Assembly: GCA_050740315.1 (NCBI GenBank)
Contig: JBOIDC010000002.1
Coordinates: 1-64,000, forward strand
From: JACCYU01 sp050740315
Lineage (GTDB): Bacteria; Pseudomonadota; Gammaproteobacteria; JACCYU01
Length of the DNA: 64,000 bases
Reading direction: 5' to 3'
The position numbers were made by a program, and so were the translations under genes. Positions 53,602 through 61,374 of this stretch are shown piece after piece; within the stretch, counting starts at the first letter, position 1; the number at the start of each line of letters is the position of its first letter. The notes under the pieces are model-generated. The model was not told where the DNA came from. It searched no databases and worked only from the letters and a program-made list of their open reading frames with translations.

Positions 53602-54201
53602 TCACGCGTAATCACGGCGCCCGCTGAAGGCATGGGATAACGTCGAGCTGTCCAGGTACTCGAGTTCCCCGCCTGCCGGCACGCCCTGCGCGAGGCGCGT
53701 GGTTCTGATGTGCCGCTTTCTGGCCATCTCGCCGATCACATGCGCGGTCACCTCGCCTTCGACCGTCGAGTTGGTCGCGAGAATGACCTCCTGGATCTCA
53801 CCTTCGTCGAACCGCTGCTCCAGCTTCTCCAGACCGAGCTGCGTCGGACCGATGCCGTCCAGCGGCGACAACCGCCCCATCAGAACGTAGTAAACGCCGC
53901 GGAAATCGGTACCGTGCTCGATGGCCAGCACGTCGCCCGGCGATTCGACGATGCACATTATCTCGCGATTGCGGCCCTGATTGGCGCAGATACGGCACAC
54001 CGGCTGCTCGGTCAGGGTGCGGCACTGCTGGCAGTGACCGATCTTTTCCACCGCTTCGCGCAGGCGATCGGCGAGATTCAGCGCGCCGGCGCGGTTGCGT
54101 TCCAGCAACTGAAACGCCATGCGTTGCGCGGTCTTGGCGCCCACCCCGGGCAGACACCGAAGCGCGTCGATCAGTTGCTGCAGCAGGGAGTTCTCGGACA
54201 T
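53602..54201 (-). CDS. recR: Recombination protein RecR
   Basis: Forms the RecOR mediator complex with RecO. The 199-residue protein has the helix-hairpin-helix LRCLPGVGAKTAQRMAFQLL, a four-cysteine zinc finger (CQQCRTLTEQPVCRICANQG) and a Toprim domain (CIVESPGDVLAIEHGTDFRG). The C-terminus has TRLAQGVPAGGELEYLDSST. It follows ybaB after a 98-base gap in the dnaX-ybaB-recR order found in most gammaproteobacteria. Confidence 0.96.
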   Translation of the reverse strand: MSENSLLQQLIDALRCLPGVGAKTAQRMAFQLLERNRAGALNLADRLREAVEKIGHCQQCRTLTEQPVCRICANQGRNREIMCIVESPGDVLAIEHGTDFRGVYYVLMGRLSPLDGIGPTQLGLEKLEQRFDEGEIQEVILATNSTVEGEVTAHVIGEMARKRHIRTTRLAQGVPAGGELEYLDSSTLSHAFSGRRDYA

Positions 54202-54299
54202 GGGAAGAGGATTTGAAGAATAATCAAGATGACCGAGTGAGTCTGCTTGCGTGCGGCGTACGATCGCTGCCGTAGCCGAGGCGTTCGCGCCAGAATCGG

Positions 54300-54623
54300 C
54301 TAGAACGGCAGCTTGAGGCCCGGCGGCAGGTTCATGCCCTGCGCGAGCCCCGCGAACTTTTCCTTGATCGACTCGTCCAGCCGATGCACCGCGTCGTTGA
54401 TGGCGGCGGCGACCAGATCCTCCAGCATGTCCTTGTCATCGCCCACCAGGCTGTCATCTATGGTTACGCGTTTTACCTCATGCTTGCCGGTCATCAACAC
54501 GCTGACCAGACCACCGCCGGACTCGCCCTTGACCTGCATGTGCGCCAGCTCTTCCTGCGCTTTGGCCATGTCCTGCTGCATCTTCTGCGCCTGCTTCATG
54601 AGATTGCCGATTCCGCCTTTCAT
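54300..54623 (-). CDS. ybaB: YbaB/EbfC nucleoid-associated protein
   Basis: A 107-residue DNA-binding dimer that coats the nucleoid. It starts MKGGIGNLMKQAQKMQQDMA, with the family's N-terminal coiled coil, followed by GGGLVSVLMTGKHEVKRVTI, then DKDMLEDLVAAAINDAVHRL and the glycine-rich end GMNLPPGLKLPF. It starts 12 bases after dnaX and precedes recR. Confidence 0.95.
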   Translation of the reverse strand: MKGGIGNLMKQAQKMQQDMAKAQEELAHMQVKGESGGGLVSVLMTGKHEVKRVTIDDSLVGDDKDMLEDLVAAAINDAVHRLDESIKEKFAGLAQGMNLPPGLKLPF

Positions 54624-54635
54624 ATCGTCCTCTGT

Positions 54636-56249
54636 TCAGTCGTGATTGATGGGTCTCACCGAACCGGGCACGATCTCGGCGGCAAACTGTTGTTTGAACG
54701 CCTGCACGGTGGCGTCCGCCTCGATCGCCGCATCCGCCGCCCGTTGGCGTTCTGCGAAATCGCGGCTCGCAAGTTGCGCCGGCGTCGCATCGGCGTGTTC
54801 GGCGATTTCGATACGCACCCGTACCGGACCGCCCAGATGTTCGCTGAGCGCCTGGCGCAGCCGCGCCTCGGCGTTAGCGGTTCTGATCTGTGCGTGGCCG
54901 GCCTCCAGCGCCAGACAAACCTCTGTGTCCGAGATCGACTGGAGACTGCAATTGCTGGCCAGTGCCGAAGCGACGCCTTTCAATCGCAACGCTCGCACCA
55001 GTTGCGGCCATGTGCGGTCACGCGCCGGGGGTGTTTTTAGCGTCTCGGACACGGGTTCCGCCGCGGTTGCGGACGGTGCAGGCGCGGCTTGTGGAATTTT
55101 ACCGCGGCGGCCCGGTGCGTCGCGCGATTCTTCCGCGCTCGCGGCTGTCGCCGCCGCATGCGGCGACAGCCGCCTGAAACTGAGCATGCGCAACAACACC
55201 ATCTCGAGGCCGGCCCTGGATTCGACGGCGAGCGGCAGGTCGCGCCTGCCGATCGCCGCGATCTGATAATAAAGCTGAACGTCCTGCGGACTGAGCCGGC
55301 CCGCAAGCCTTGAAGCCAGCGCGGCGTGTGGGTAGTCCTCGTCGGTGGCGCCCGGCACCGCCTGCTCCAGCGCCACCCGGTGCAGCAGCGAAATCAGTTC
55401 GATCAACACCTCGGCGCAGTCCGCGCCCTGCTCGACAAGCTCCGCGACCGACTGCAAGGCGGTAACTGCGTCCGCGTCGGCGATAGCCATCGCCAGCTTG
55501 TTTAACTGCTCGCGCGGCACCGACCCCAGCATTTCGCGCACGGCCGCCTCGCGTACCTCACCGTCGCCGAAGCCGATCGCCTGATCGAGCAGGCTCAACG
55601 CGTCGCGCATACTGCCATCCGCAGCGCGCGCGAGTTCGGCCAGCGCGCCATCGTCGGCCGCCACACCCTCCTGCTGGAGCATTTGCCGCAGGTGGGCACG
55701 GATCTCCTGCGTGGCCATGCGTTTGAGGTTGAACTGAAGACAGCGCGACAGCACCGTCATCGGCAGTTTCTGCGGATCGGTGGTCGCCAGCAGAAATTTA
55801 ACGTGCGGTGGCGGCTCCTCCAAAGTCTTGAGCAAAGCGTTGAAGCTGTGCCCGGACAGCATGTGCACCTCGTCAATCAGGTACACCTTGTAACGGCCGT
55901 ACGCGGGCGCGTACTGAATGTTATCCAGCAGTTCGCGCGTATCTTCGACCTTGGTTCGAGAGGCGGCATCCACCTCGATCAGATCGACAAAGCGGCCGCC
56001 GTCGATTTCACGACAGGCGCCGCATTGACCACACGGCTCGGCGCTGACGCCTTGCTCGCAATTGAGACACTTGGCCAGGATCCGCGCCAGGGTGGTCTTG
56101 CCAACACCGCGCGTGCCCGTGAACAGATACGCATGATGCAAACGGCCCTGGTTGAGCGCGTTGACCAGCGCCTTCAGCACGTGAGTTTGCCCAACCATCT
56201 GGGCGAAGGTTCGCGGCCGCCATTTGCGCGCCAACACCTGATAACTCAT
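54636..56249 (-). CDS. dnaX: DNA polymerase III subunits tau/gamma
   Basis: The clamp-loader ATPase subunit, 537 residues. The Walker A motif GTRGVGKT is at 45-52. A cysteine zinc module follows (CLNCEQGVSAEPCGQCGACR) with the Walker B region VYLIDEVHMLSGHSFNALLK and the SRC sensor in LSRCLQFNLKRM. A variable C-terminal tau domain begins near residue 370. The protein is shorter than E. coli tau (643). I see no A-rich slippery heptamer of the kind that makes gamma in E. coli. It lies upstream of ybaB-recR and downstream of the SRP RNA. Confidence 0.95.
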   Translation of the reverse strand: MSYQVLARKWRPRTFAQMVGQTHVLKALVNALNQGRLHHAYLFTGTRGVGKTTLARILAKCLNCEQGVSAEPCGQCGACREIDGGRFVDLIEVDAASRTKVEDTRELLDNIQYAPAYGRYKVYLIDEVHMLSGHSFNALLKTLEEPPPHVKFLLATTDPQKLPMTVLSRCLQFNLKRMATQEIRAHLRQMLQQEGVAADDGALAELARAADGSMRDALSLLDQAIGFGDGEVREAAVREMLGSVPREQLNKLAMAIADADAVTALQSVAELVEQGADCAEVLIELISLLHRVALEQAVPGATDEDYPHAALASRLAGRLSPQDVQLYYQIAAIGRRDLPLAVESRAGLEMVLLRMLSFRRLSPHAAATAASAEESRDAPGRRGKIPQAAPAPSATAAEPVSETLKTPPARDRTWPQLVRALRLKGVASALASNCSLQSISDTEVCLALEAGHAQIRTANAEARLRQALSEHLGGPVRVRIEIAEHADATPAQLASRDFAERQRAADAAIEADATVQAFKQQFAAEIVPGSVRPINHD

Positions 56250-56354
56250 GACTGATCGCGGGAGATTGATATATTGGCTGGGTCAGAGACGATACACGGC
56301 CGCCACCGCCATTAGCCTCATGGCGCGCTCGTCGACCAGATGATACATAAGAGC

Positions 56355-56463
<109 letters not shown>

Positions 56464-56570
56464 ACCATTGCGCGTTGACCCGACTGTAAGTTGGCAGAGG
56501 GGTGAGCCGCGACCCGATGGGGGCTGGATCACCACACCAGGGACGATTCACCGCCATCGTCCGCTCATTC

Positions 56571-56661
56571 TGGCGGAGAGGGAGGGATTCGAACCCTCGA
56601 TACGCTATTAACGTATACACACTTTCCAGGCGTGCTCCTTCGACCGCTCGGACACCTCTCC
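56571..56661 (-). tRNA. serX: tRNA-Ser (anticodon GGA)
   Basis: On the minus strand the gene begins GGAGAGGTGTCCGAGCGG and ends CCTCTCCGCCA, so the seven-pair acceptor stem closes and CCA is encoded. The anticodon loop CTGGAAA gives GGA, reading UCC/UCU codons. The long variable arm (TATACG...CGTAT) is of the serine type, and the T-loop GGTTCGAATCC is canonical. Total length is 91 bases. Confidence 0.95.
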
Positions 56662-56703
56662 ACACCTAAACTCTTCATACACGCCATCCATGGCGCAACG
56701 TTC

Positions 56704-56775
56704 GGGCCGTCTCAGGCCCCTGCCCGCACTTCCTTGTGCGGGCGCTCGGCCGGACGAGCATTCACTGGATGCTCG
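56704..56775. other. Three consecutive hairpins upstream of tRNA-Ser
   Basis: Stems are GGGCC/GGCCC (56704-56719), GCCCGCAC/GTGCGGGC with a six-base loop (56722-56743) and CGAGCAT/ATGCTCG with a seven-base loop (56755-56775). They occupy most of the 127 bases between the tRNA-Ser 5' end and a duplicate of it. The middle one could terminate the DUF1820 transcript, but no U-tract follows. Confidence 0.55.
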
Positions 56776-56791
56776 CCTGTTTGGGCCTCGC

Positions 56792-56812
56792 CCGCTCGGA
56801 CACCTCTCCACA
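56792..56812 (-). repeat. Duplicate of the tRNA-Ser 5' end
   Basis: Twenty-one bases identical to 56644-56664 (the first 18 of tRNA-Ser plus three upstream). Partial similarity continues into the 5' flank (GAGTT..., then A-rich). The remainder of a tRNA is not present, so this is a partial copy, eight bases after the DUF1820 stop. Confidence 0.8.
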
Positions 56813-56819
56813 TTTGAAC

Positions 56820-57149
56820 TCACCCCTTGCTGCCGCCGGGTGTATAAAGCGGCGTAGGGCACATGGCGACGTTGGCTCCGGGCTCGCTGATTTTGGCGAC
56901 GCCCTGCTTTTCGACTTCGTCGATGCGCACCACGGCGTGCATCGGGACGTGCGTACGCTTGACGGATTCAAACTCCGTTTTCAGACGTTCTTCGCTGGGA
57001 TCGACGACCACCGAGGCGCGCTCGCCAAATACCAGTTCCTCAAGCACCACGAAGCCGAACAATTCGCCCTGATAGACACGCCGCGCGAAGACTTCATAAA
57101 TCTTGCCCTGATTAAAGAACGCGACCTTATAGATGCTTTTCGTCGGCAT
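56820..57149 (-). CDS. DUF1820 family protein
   Basis: From the ATG at 57149 this is a 109-residue protein. It starts MPTKSIYKVAFFNQGKIYEV and contains FARRVYQGELFGFVVLEELV, then FGERASVVVDPSEERLKTEF, HVPMHAVVRIDEVEKQGVA and the ending PLYTPGGSKG. These are the features I know from the short, highly conserved gammaproteobacterial DUF1820 proteins. The function is unknown. It is divergent from the chelatase gene; the 239-base gap 57150-57388 must hold both promoters, none clear by eye. Confidence 0.85.
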   Translation of the reverse strand: MPTKSIYKVAFFNQGKIYEVFARRVYQGELFGFVVLEELVFGERASVVVDPSEERLKTEFESVKRTHVPMHAVVRIDEVEKQGVAKISEPGANVAMCPTPLYTPGGSKG

Positions 57150-57388
57150 ATTCCTTCTCACGCCGCGCGTGCAAACGCGGCCCGCCCGGGACTGGGTCCG
57201 CAGTTACGATAGCGACGCCGTTTGCGACCAACATCCCGCCAGACAGCTACCGATCAAGCTGCAAACAATGCCACGGCCAGCCATTTCAGTCAAAGGCCAC
57301 GACGATCGGCCGCGTTTAGATCATCGTTTTGAGCAGTGTTATCATGCGATTTTCAGGTCATCGCAACCGCAAGCGCCCATCGATCATC

Positions 57389-57745
57389 ATGAACAGCCTC
57401 ATTTTGATTGCACATGGCAGCCGGCGGCCGGCGTCGAACGCGGAGGTACAAGCCTTGACCGACGCGTTGCGCCGCCGCGTGATCGATCGATACGATCACG
57501 TCGCCTGCGGCTTTCTGGAATTCGCACAGCCGACGATTGCCGCGGCCATCGATGCGGCGGTGCGCGACGGGCATCGCAGGTTGACCATACTGCCTTATTT
57601 TCTGGCGGGCGGTAACCACATCATGCAGGACGTGCCGGCGCTGATCGACGCGAAAAAAGCAGAATATCCGCATGTCGTCGTCGAAATAAAACCTCACATT
57701 GGCGCCGCGCCGGCGATGATCGACTTGCTCGCGGCCGCGGTGTAG
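57389..57745 (+). CDS. Single-domain CbiX/SirB-type sirohydrochlorin chelatase
   Basis: A 118-residue protein beginning MNSLILIAHGSRRPASNAEV. The first metal-binding histidine is in IAHGSRR (H9) and the second in LPYFLAGGNHIMQDVPALI. FLEFAQPTIAAAIDAAV is also conserved. Most bacterial CbiX proteins are two-domain, of about 250-300 residues; this is half that, like the archaeal CbiX-S form. It would insert Co or Fe into sirohydrochlorin for cobalamin or sirohaem. The frame is open 20 codons upstream without support. No other tetrapyrrole gene is nearby. Confidence 0.8.
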   Translation: MNSLILIAHGSRRPASNAEVQALTDALRRRVIDRYDHVACGFLEFAQPTIAAAIDAAVRDGHRRLTILPYFLAGGNHIMQDVPALIDAKKAEYPHVVVEIKPHIGAAPAMIDLLAAAV

Positions 57746-57760
57746 GTCGACGCGCACGCC

Positions 57761-60700
57761 CTAGACATCGGCGATTGGCACCGGCCTGCCAAGCGCATAA
57801 CCTTGCGCATAATCGATGCCCAGCCGTTTCAGCTCGACCACGATGTCGTCGGTCTCGGCGCATTCGGCGATCGTCACGATTTTTAGAATGTGCCCTACCT
57901 CGTTGATGGCCGCGACCAGCGCGCAGTCGACAGGGTTCTGCAGCATGTTGCGCACGAAACTCCCGTCGATTTTCAGATAATCCACCGGCAGCTGCTTCAA
58001 GTAGGCCAGCGATGACAGGCCGCTGCCAAAATTGTCAAGCGCGAAGCGGCATCCCAGCTGCTTGATCGCGGCTATAACCCGGCCGGCCTGCTCCAGGTCC
58101 CTGATCGCGGCGGTCTCGGTGATTTCAAAACAGACGCGCGCCGGCGGCACCTTCCAGCGCGTCAACGCTTGAGGCACGTGGGTTATCAGCATTTCGTCGC
58201 ATAACGAGTCACCGGAGAGATTGATCGCGATACTGGCGTCCGGCCTGCCGGCGAGCAGCGAGGCATATGCACTGAATGCGGAATCGATGACCCAGCGGTC
58301 GATCATCGCCATCATGCCATAGCGCTCGGCCGCAGCGATCAACAGGCCCGGTGCGGCGACTTCTTCATCGAATTCTCCGGCCACGCGCAACAGAATCTCA
58401 TAGTGCAAAGGATTCTCTTCGTCTGAACCCAGCGGGTGTATCGGCTGACAATACAAGGACAGACGGCCCCGTTCCAGCGCGTCCGACAGTTCTGCCGCGC
58501 GCATGATCTCCGTGTGGCGCGACGGCGGCTCACCGGTGTGCGCGCGGTAAACATAGACGCGATTGCGACCCAGATCCTTGGCGGTGTAACAGGCCACGTC
58601 GGCGCGACTCAGGATTTCCGCGCTGCTGTCGACATCCGGGGTGATGGCGACCAGCCCGATGCTGACACCGATGTCGAACGCGCGGTCCTGCCACACGAAT
58701 CGCACGGTACGTATGGTGTCCAGCAACGACTCCGTGATTTCAACGGCTTTTTCGATGGGACAGTTCTCGAGCAGCAGACTGAATTCGTCGCCGCCCAGCC
58801 GCGCCAGGGTATCGCGACCACGGATCTTTTCCGCCAGCACGCCGGCAATCTGCCGCAACAGCGCATCGCCGGCGCTGTGCCCCGCCGTATCGTTAACGAT
58901 CTTGAACTGATCCAGGTCCAGATAGGCCAGCGCATGATCAATACCGTGCTGCCTGGCGGTGGTGACCGCGCGCTCGAGACGCTGATCGAACTCACGCCGG
59001 TTAGCCAGGCCGGTGAGCGCGTCATGGCTGGCCTGATGCGCGATCTGACGCACCATGCGGCGGGTCTCGGTAACGTCCTTGAACACCAGCACGACACCCA
59101 GAACTTGCGCTTCGTCGCCGCGGATAGGCGCCGCGGTACCATGGATGGCGTATTCGCGCCCACTGCGATCCAGCAGCAGCACATCGCCCGCGGTACTCAC
59201 CATACAGCCCGCCTCCATGCAGCGAACAGACGGATCGGCCACACGCTGACGGCTCTGCTCATCGATTACCCAGAATACGTTGGCCAGCGGCCTGCCTTTC
59301 GCCTCTTCCATGCGCCAGCCGGTCAGCAATTCCGCGACCGGGTTCAGATACTCGACCACGCCCTGTGCGTCGGTGGTGATCACACCATCCCCGATCGAGT
59401 GCAAGGTCACCTGCGCCCGGTGTTTGTCTGCCAGCAGCTTGCGCTCGGCCCGCATGCGAACCAGTTCCACCCCGGCGCGCGCCGCGAAGATCGGCACGAT
59501 GGTTTCCGCCAGACTCGCATCAGCCAGAGGCTTGTCGTCGATTACCGCAAGCAGCCCCAAGGTCTTGCGCGTGGCATCCAGCATGGGCGCGCCCAGATAC
59601 GACTGTGCCGCAACACGGGCAAGCAGTTCGTCTTCGGGAAAGCGCCGGTGTACGTTGCGCTCATAGCGGTACCGCGCCTGGCGCACCAGATAGGCTGCTG
59701 GGGTTCCCAGCAGATTGAATTCGTAGTTGTTCAGCTGACGGCCATCGATCCACGCCGCCAGGGTTTTTGCGCGTTCAGCCCTGGTATCGATCAACTCGGC
59801 GGCGATCACGCAGCGCACCCCCAGCGACACACCAAGATGCGAAACGAGCTGTCGGAAAAACTCATCGCCGGTGGCGGTGGAATCGCCCTGGATAATATTC
59901 TGCAGTATGCCCGATTCGAGCTGACTGGCGATTTGATCGCTGATCCACTGCGCCTTGAGCTTCAACACCTCGATATCGGTCGCGGTAAACGGCGCTGACT
60001 TGCGCTTGTGGCTCGCAAAATACAGCTCGCCGTACACGCGACCGCCAACCGTCAGCGGCACGCCCAGATAGGCCTCGATGTCATGATCATGCCAGGCCAC
60101 GTGGCGTCGGGTCGCGTCCGAAGCGCGTTGGGCGGCGACCACGCCGGTGTCGGTAAATATTTCGCTGCGATCGGCCGATCGCAGCGGCAAAATGTCGCCC
60201 GGCCGCAGGGCGACGTCAGGCGTGATCGCCTGCACGATCTGACAACCCTCATCGGTAAAGCGCGCGACCACGCCCAGCGGCAAGTTAAAAAACCTGCACC
60301 CGCACTCCAGCAACTGCCTCAGTCTGTGTTCAAACGAACATTGTCGCAGAGCGCCTATCCGGCGCAGCATGCCGAGCACGTCCTCGATCTGTCTGCGCGC
60401 GGTGATGTCCCGGAACATACCGCGCAGATGCTCGGGCCGGCCGTGCCTGAACGTGCAGCTCATGCGTCCTTCCAGCGTGATCACGCGCCCGTCGTTGTTG
60501 ACGATCGTCACCTCCAGCGGCGCCAGTTCCTCGCCGCTGCGCAGGCGCTCGCGGCAACGCTCCCAGTGGGCGCGAGCGGACGCCGTGATCAGGTCGGAAA
60601 ACTTGAAACGCGCCAACTCCTCACGTCGGAATCCCAGGGTCTGCCGTAATGCCTGGCTCATATACACAATGGCGTCATCGTCGCCCACAACGATTGCTAG

Positions 60701-61180
60701 CACTTGTTCGATACTGTCGGTAAACAGGTCCTGCCAGCGTGGCTCCGCACCCGTGTTTTCTCCAGTGCCCAGCTGCGTCCGCCGATTCAGACGATGGCGC
60801 GCCGCGCTCTCCAGCACGGCGCGCAGCGCCAGCGGGATGGACTTGACCGTATCCGGTGATTTCACCAGATAATCGCTGAAGCCGCGCTTCATGGCCGCCA
60901 CGGCCAGCGCCTCGGAGCCGTTCGCGGCCAACATCACCACAGGCATATCGAGCCCGCGCCGGCGAACTTCCGTGATGACATCGAAGCCGGTGAACCCCGG
61001 CAGCAAATGATCGGTCAGGATTAGATCGTAATAATCCGCTGCCAGCATTTCGTGGAAGTGCGCGCGGGTGTGCGCGGTGTGAAGACGAACCTGTCCCAGC
61101 GACTGCTCGATGACGGACTTTACCAGACGCCCATCCGGCGAGCCGGCGTCGACCATGAGAATGTGTAAACAGCTATCCAT
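57761..61180 (-). CDS. REC-PAS-GAF-GAF-PAS-GGDEF-EAL cyclic di-GMP signalling protein
   Basis: A 1139-residue protein with no membrane helix. The N-terminal receiver domain (1-125) has phosphoacceptor D57 (LILTDHLLPG) and K107. PAS (about 150-265), GAF (270-415), a second GAF (440-600) and PAS (about 610-730, ending RRMVRQIAHQASHDALTGLA) follow. GGDEF is intact at 796-800, with an inhibitory I-site RGRD at 787-790. The EAL domain (about 905-1139) has E928 in EILLR, FEITETAA, DNFGSG at 1049-1054 (usually DDFG), YLKIDGSF and QGYALGRP. It can probably make cyclic di-GMP; phosphodiesterase activity is doubtful. No cognate kinase is adjacent. Confidence 0.9.
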   Translation of the reverse strand: MDSCLHILMVDAGSPDGRLVKSVIEQSLGQVRLHTAHTRAHFHEMLAADYYDLILTDHLLPGFTGFDVITEVRRRGLDMPVVMLAANGSEALAVAAMKRGFSDYLVKSPDTVKSIPLALRAVLESAARHRLNRRTQLGTGENTGAEPRWQDLFTDSIEQVLAIVVGDDDAIVYMSQALRQTLGFRREELARFKFSDLITASARAHWERCRERLRSGEELAPLEVTIVNNDGRVITLEGRMSCTFRHGRPEHLRGMFRDITARRQIEDVLGMLRRIGALRQCSFEHRLRQLLECGCRFFNLPLGVVARFTDEGCQIVQAITPDVALRPGDILPLRSADRSEIFTDTGVVAAQRASDATRRHVAWHDHDIEAYLGVPLTVGGRVYGELYFASHKRKSAPFTATDIEVLKLKAQWISDQIASQLESGILQNIIQGDSTATGDEFFRQLVSHLGVSLGVRCVIAAELIDTRAERAKTLAAWIDGRQLNNYEFNLLGTPAAYLVRQARYRYERNVHRRFPEDELLARVAAQSYLGAPMLDATRKTLGLLAVIDDKPLADASLAETIVPIFAARAGVELVRMRAERKLLADKHRAQVTLHSIGDGVITTDAQGVVEYLNPVAELLTGWRMEEAKGRPLANVFWVIDEQSRQRVADPSVRCMEAGCMVSTAGDVLLLDRSGREYAIHGTAAPIRGDEAQVLGVVLVFKDVTETRRMVRQIAHQASHDALTGLANRREFDQRLERAVTTARQHGIDHALAYLDLDQFKIVNDTAGHSAGDALLRQIAGVLAEKIRGRDTLARLGGDEFSLLLENCPIEKAVEITESLLDTIRTVRFVWQDRAFDIGVSIGLVAITPDVDSSAEILSRADVACYTAKDLGRNRVYVYRAHTGEPPSRHTEIMRAAELSDALERGRLSLYCQPIHPLGSDEENPLHYEILLRVAGEFDEEVAAPGLLIAAAERYGMMAMIDRWVIDSAFSAYASLLAGRPDASIAINLSGDSLCDEMLITHVPQALTRWKVPPARVCFEITETAAIRDLEQAGRVIAAIKQLGCRFALDNFGSGLSSLAYLKQLPVDYLKIDGSFVRNMLQNPVDCALVAAINEVGHILKIVTIAECAETDDIVVELKRLGIDYAQGYALGRPVPIADV

Positions 61181-61335
61181 GCCCGTTTTAATATGCGGCC
61201 GTGATCAGCTTGCAGACTCCAGATCTGGCAAGCGGTTGTCGTTCTCGAACAGGGAATCACGCCTCCGGGCGCGTGCCATAAGGTATTAATAGTGCTTTAT
61301 TGCGCGCGAGTAAACCTGGACGCCGTGCGCGGCCA

Positions 61336-61355
61336 ACCCGCGGCGAGTCGCGGGT
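61336..61355 (-). terminator. Hairpin after ppsA, possible terminator
   Basis: ACCCGCG (61336-61342) and CGCGGGT (61349-61355) form a seven-pair stem with a six-base loop about 20 bases after the ppsA stop. There is no U-tract. Downstream is a 194-base gap before the GGDEF/EAL gene, which holds nothing else I can call. Confidence 0.4.
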
Positions 61356-61374
61356 GTACCTCAAGGGCCCGTGT

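Noticed and set aside
54636..56249. Programmed frameshift producing a gamma form from dnaX
   Set aside because: No A AAA AAG-type heptamer found in the coding strand; one product assumed.
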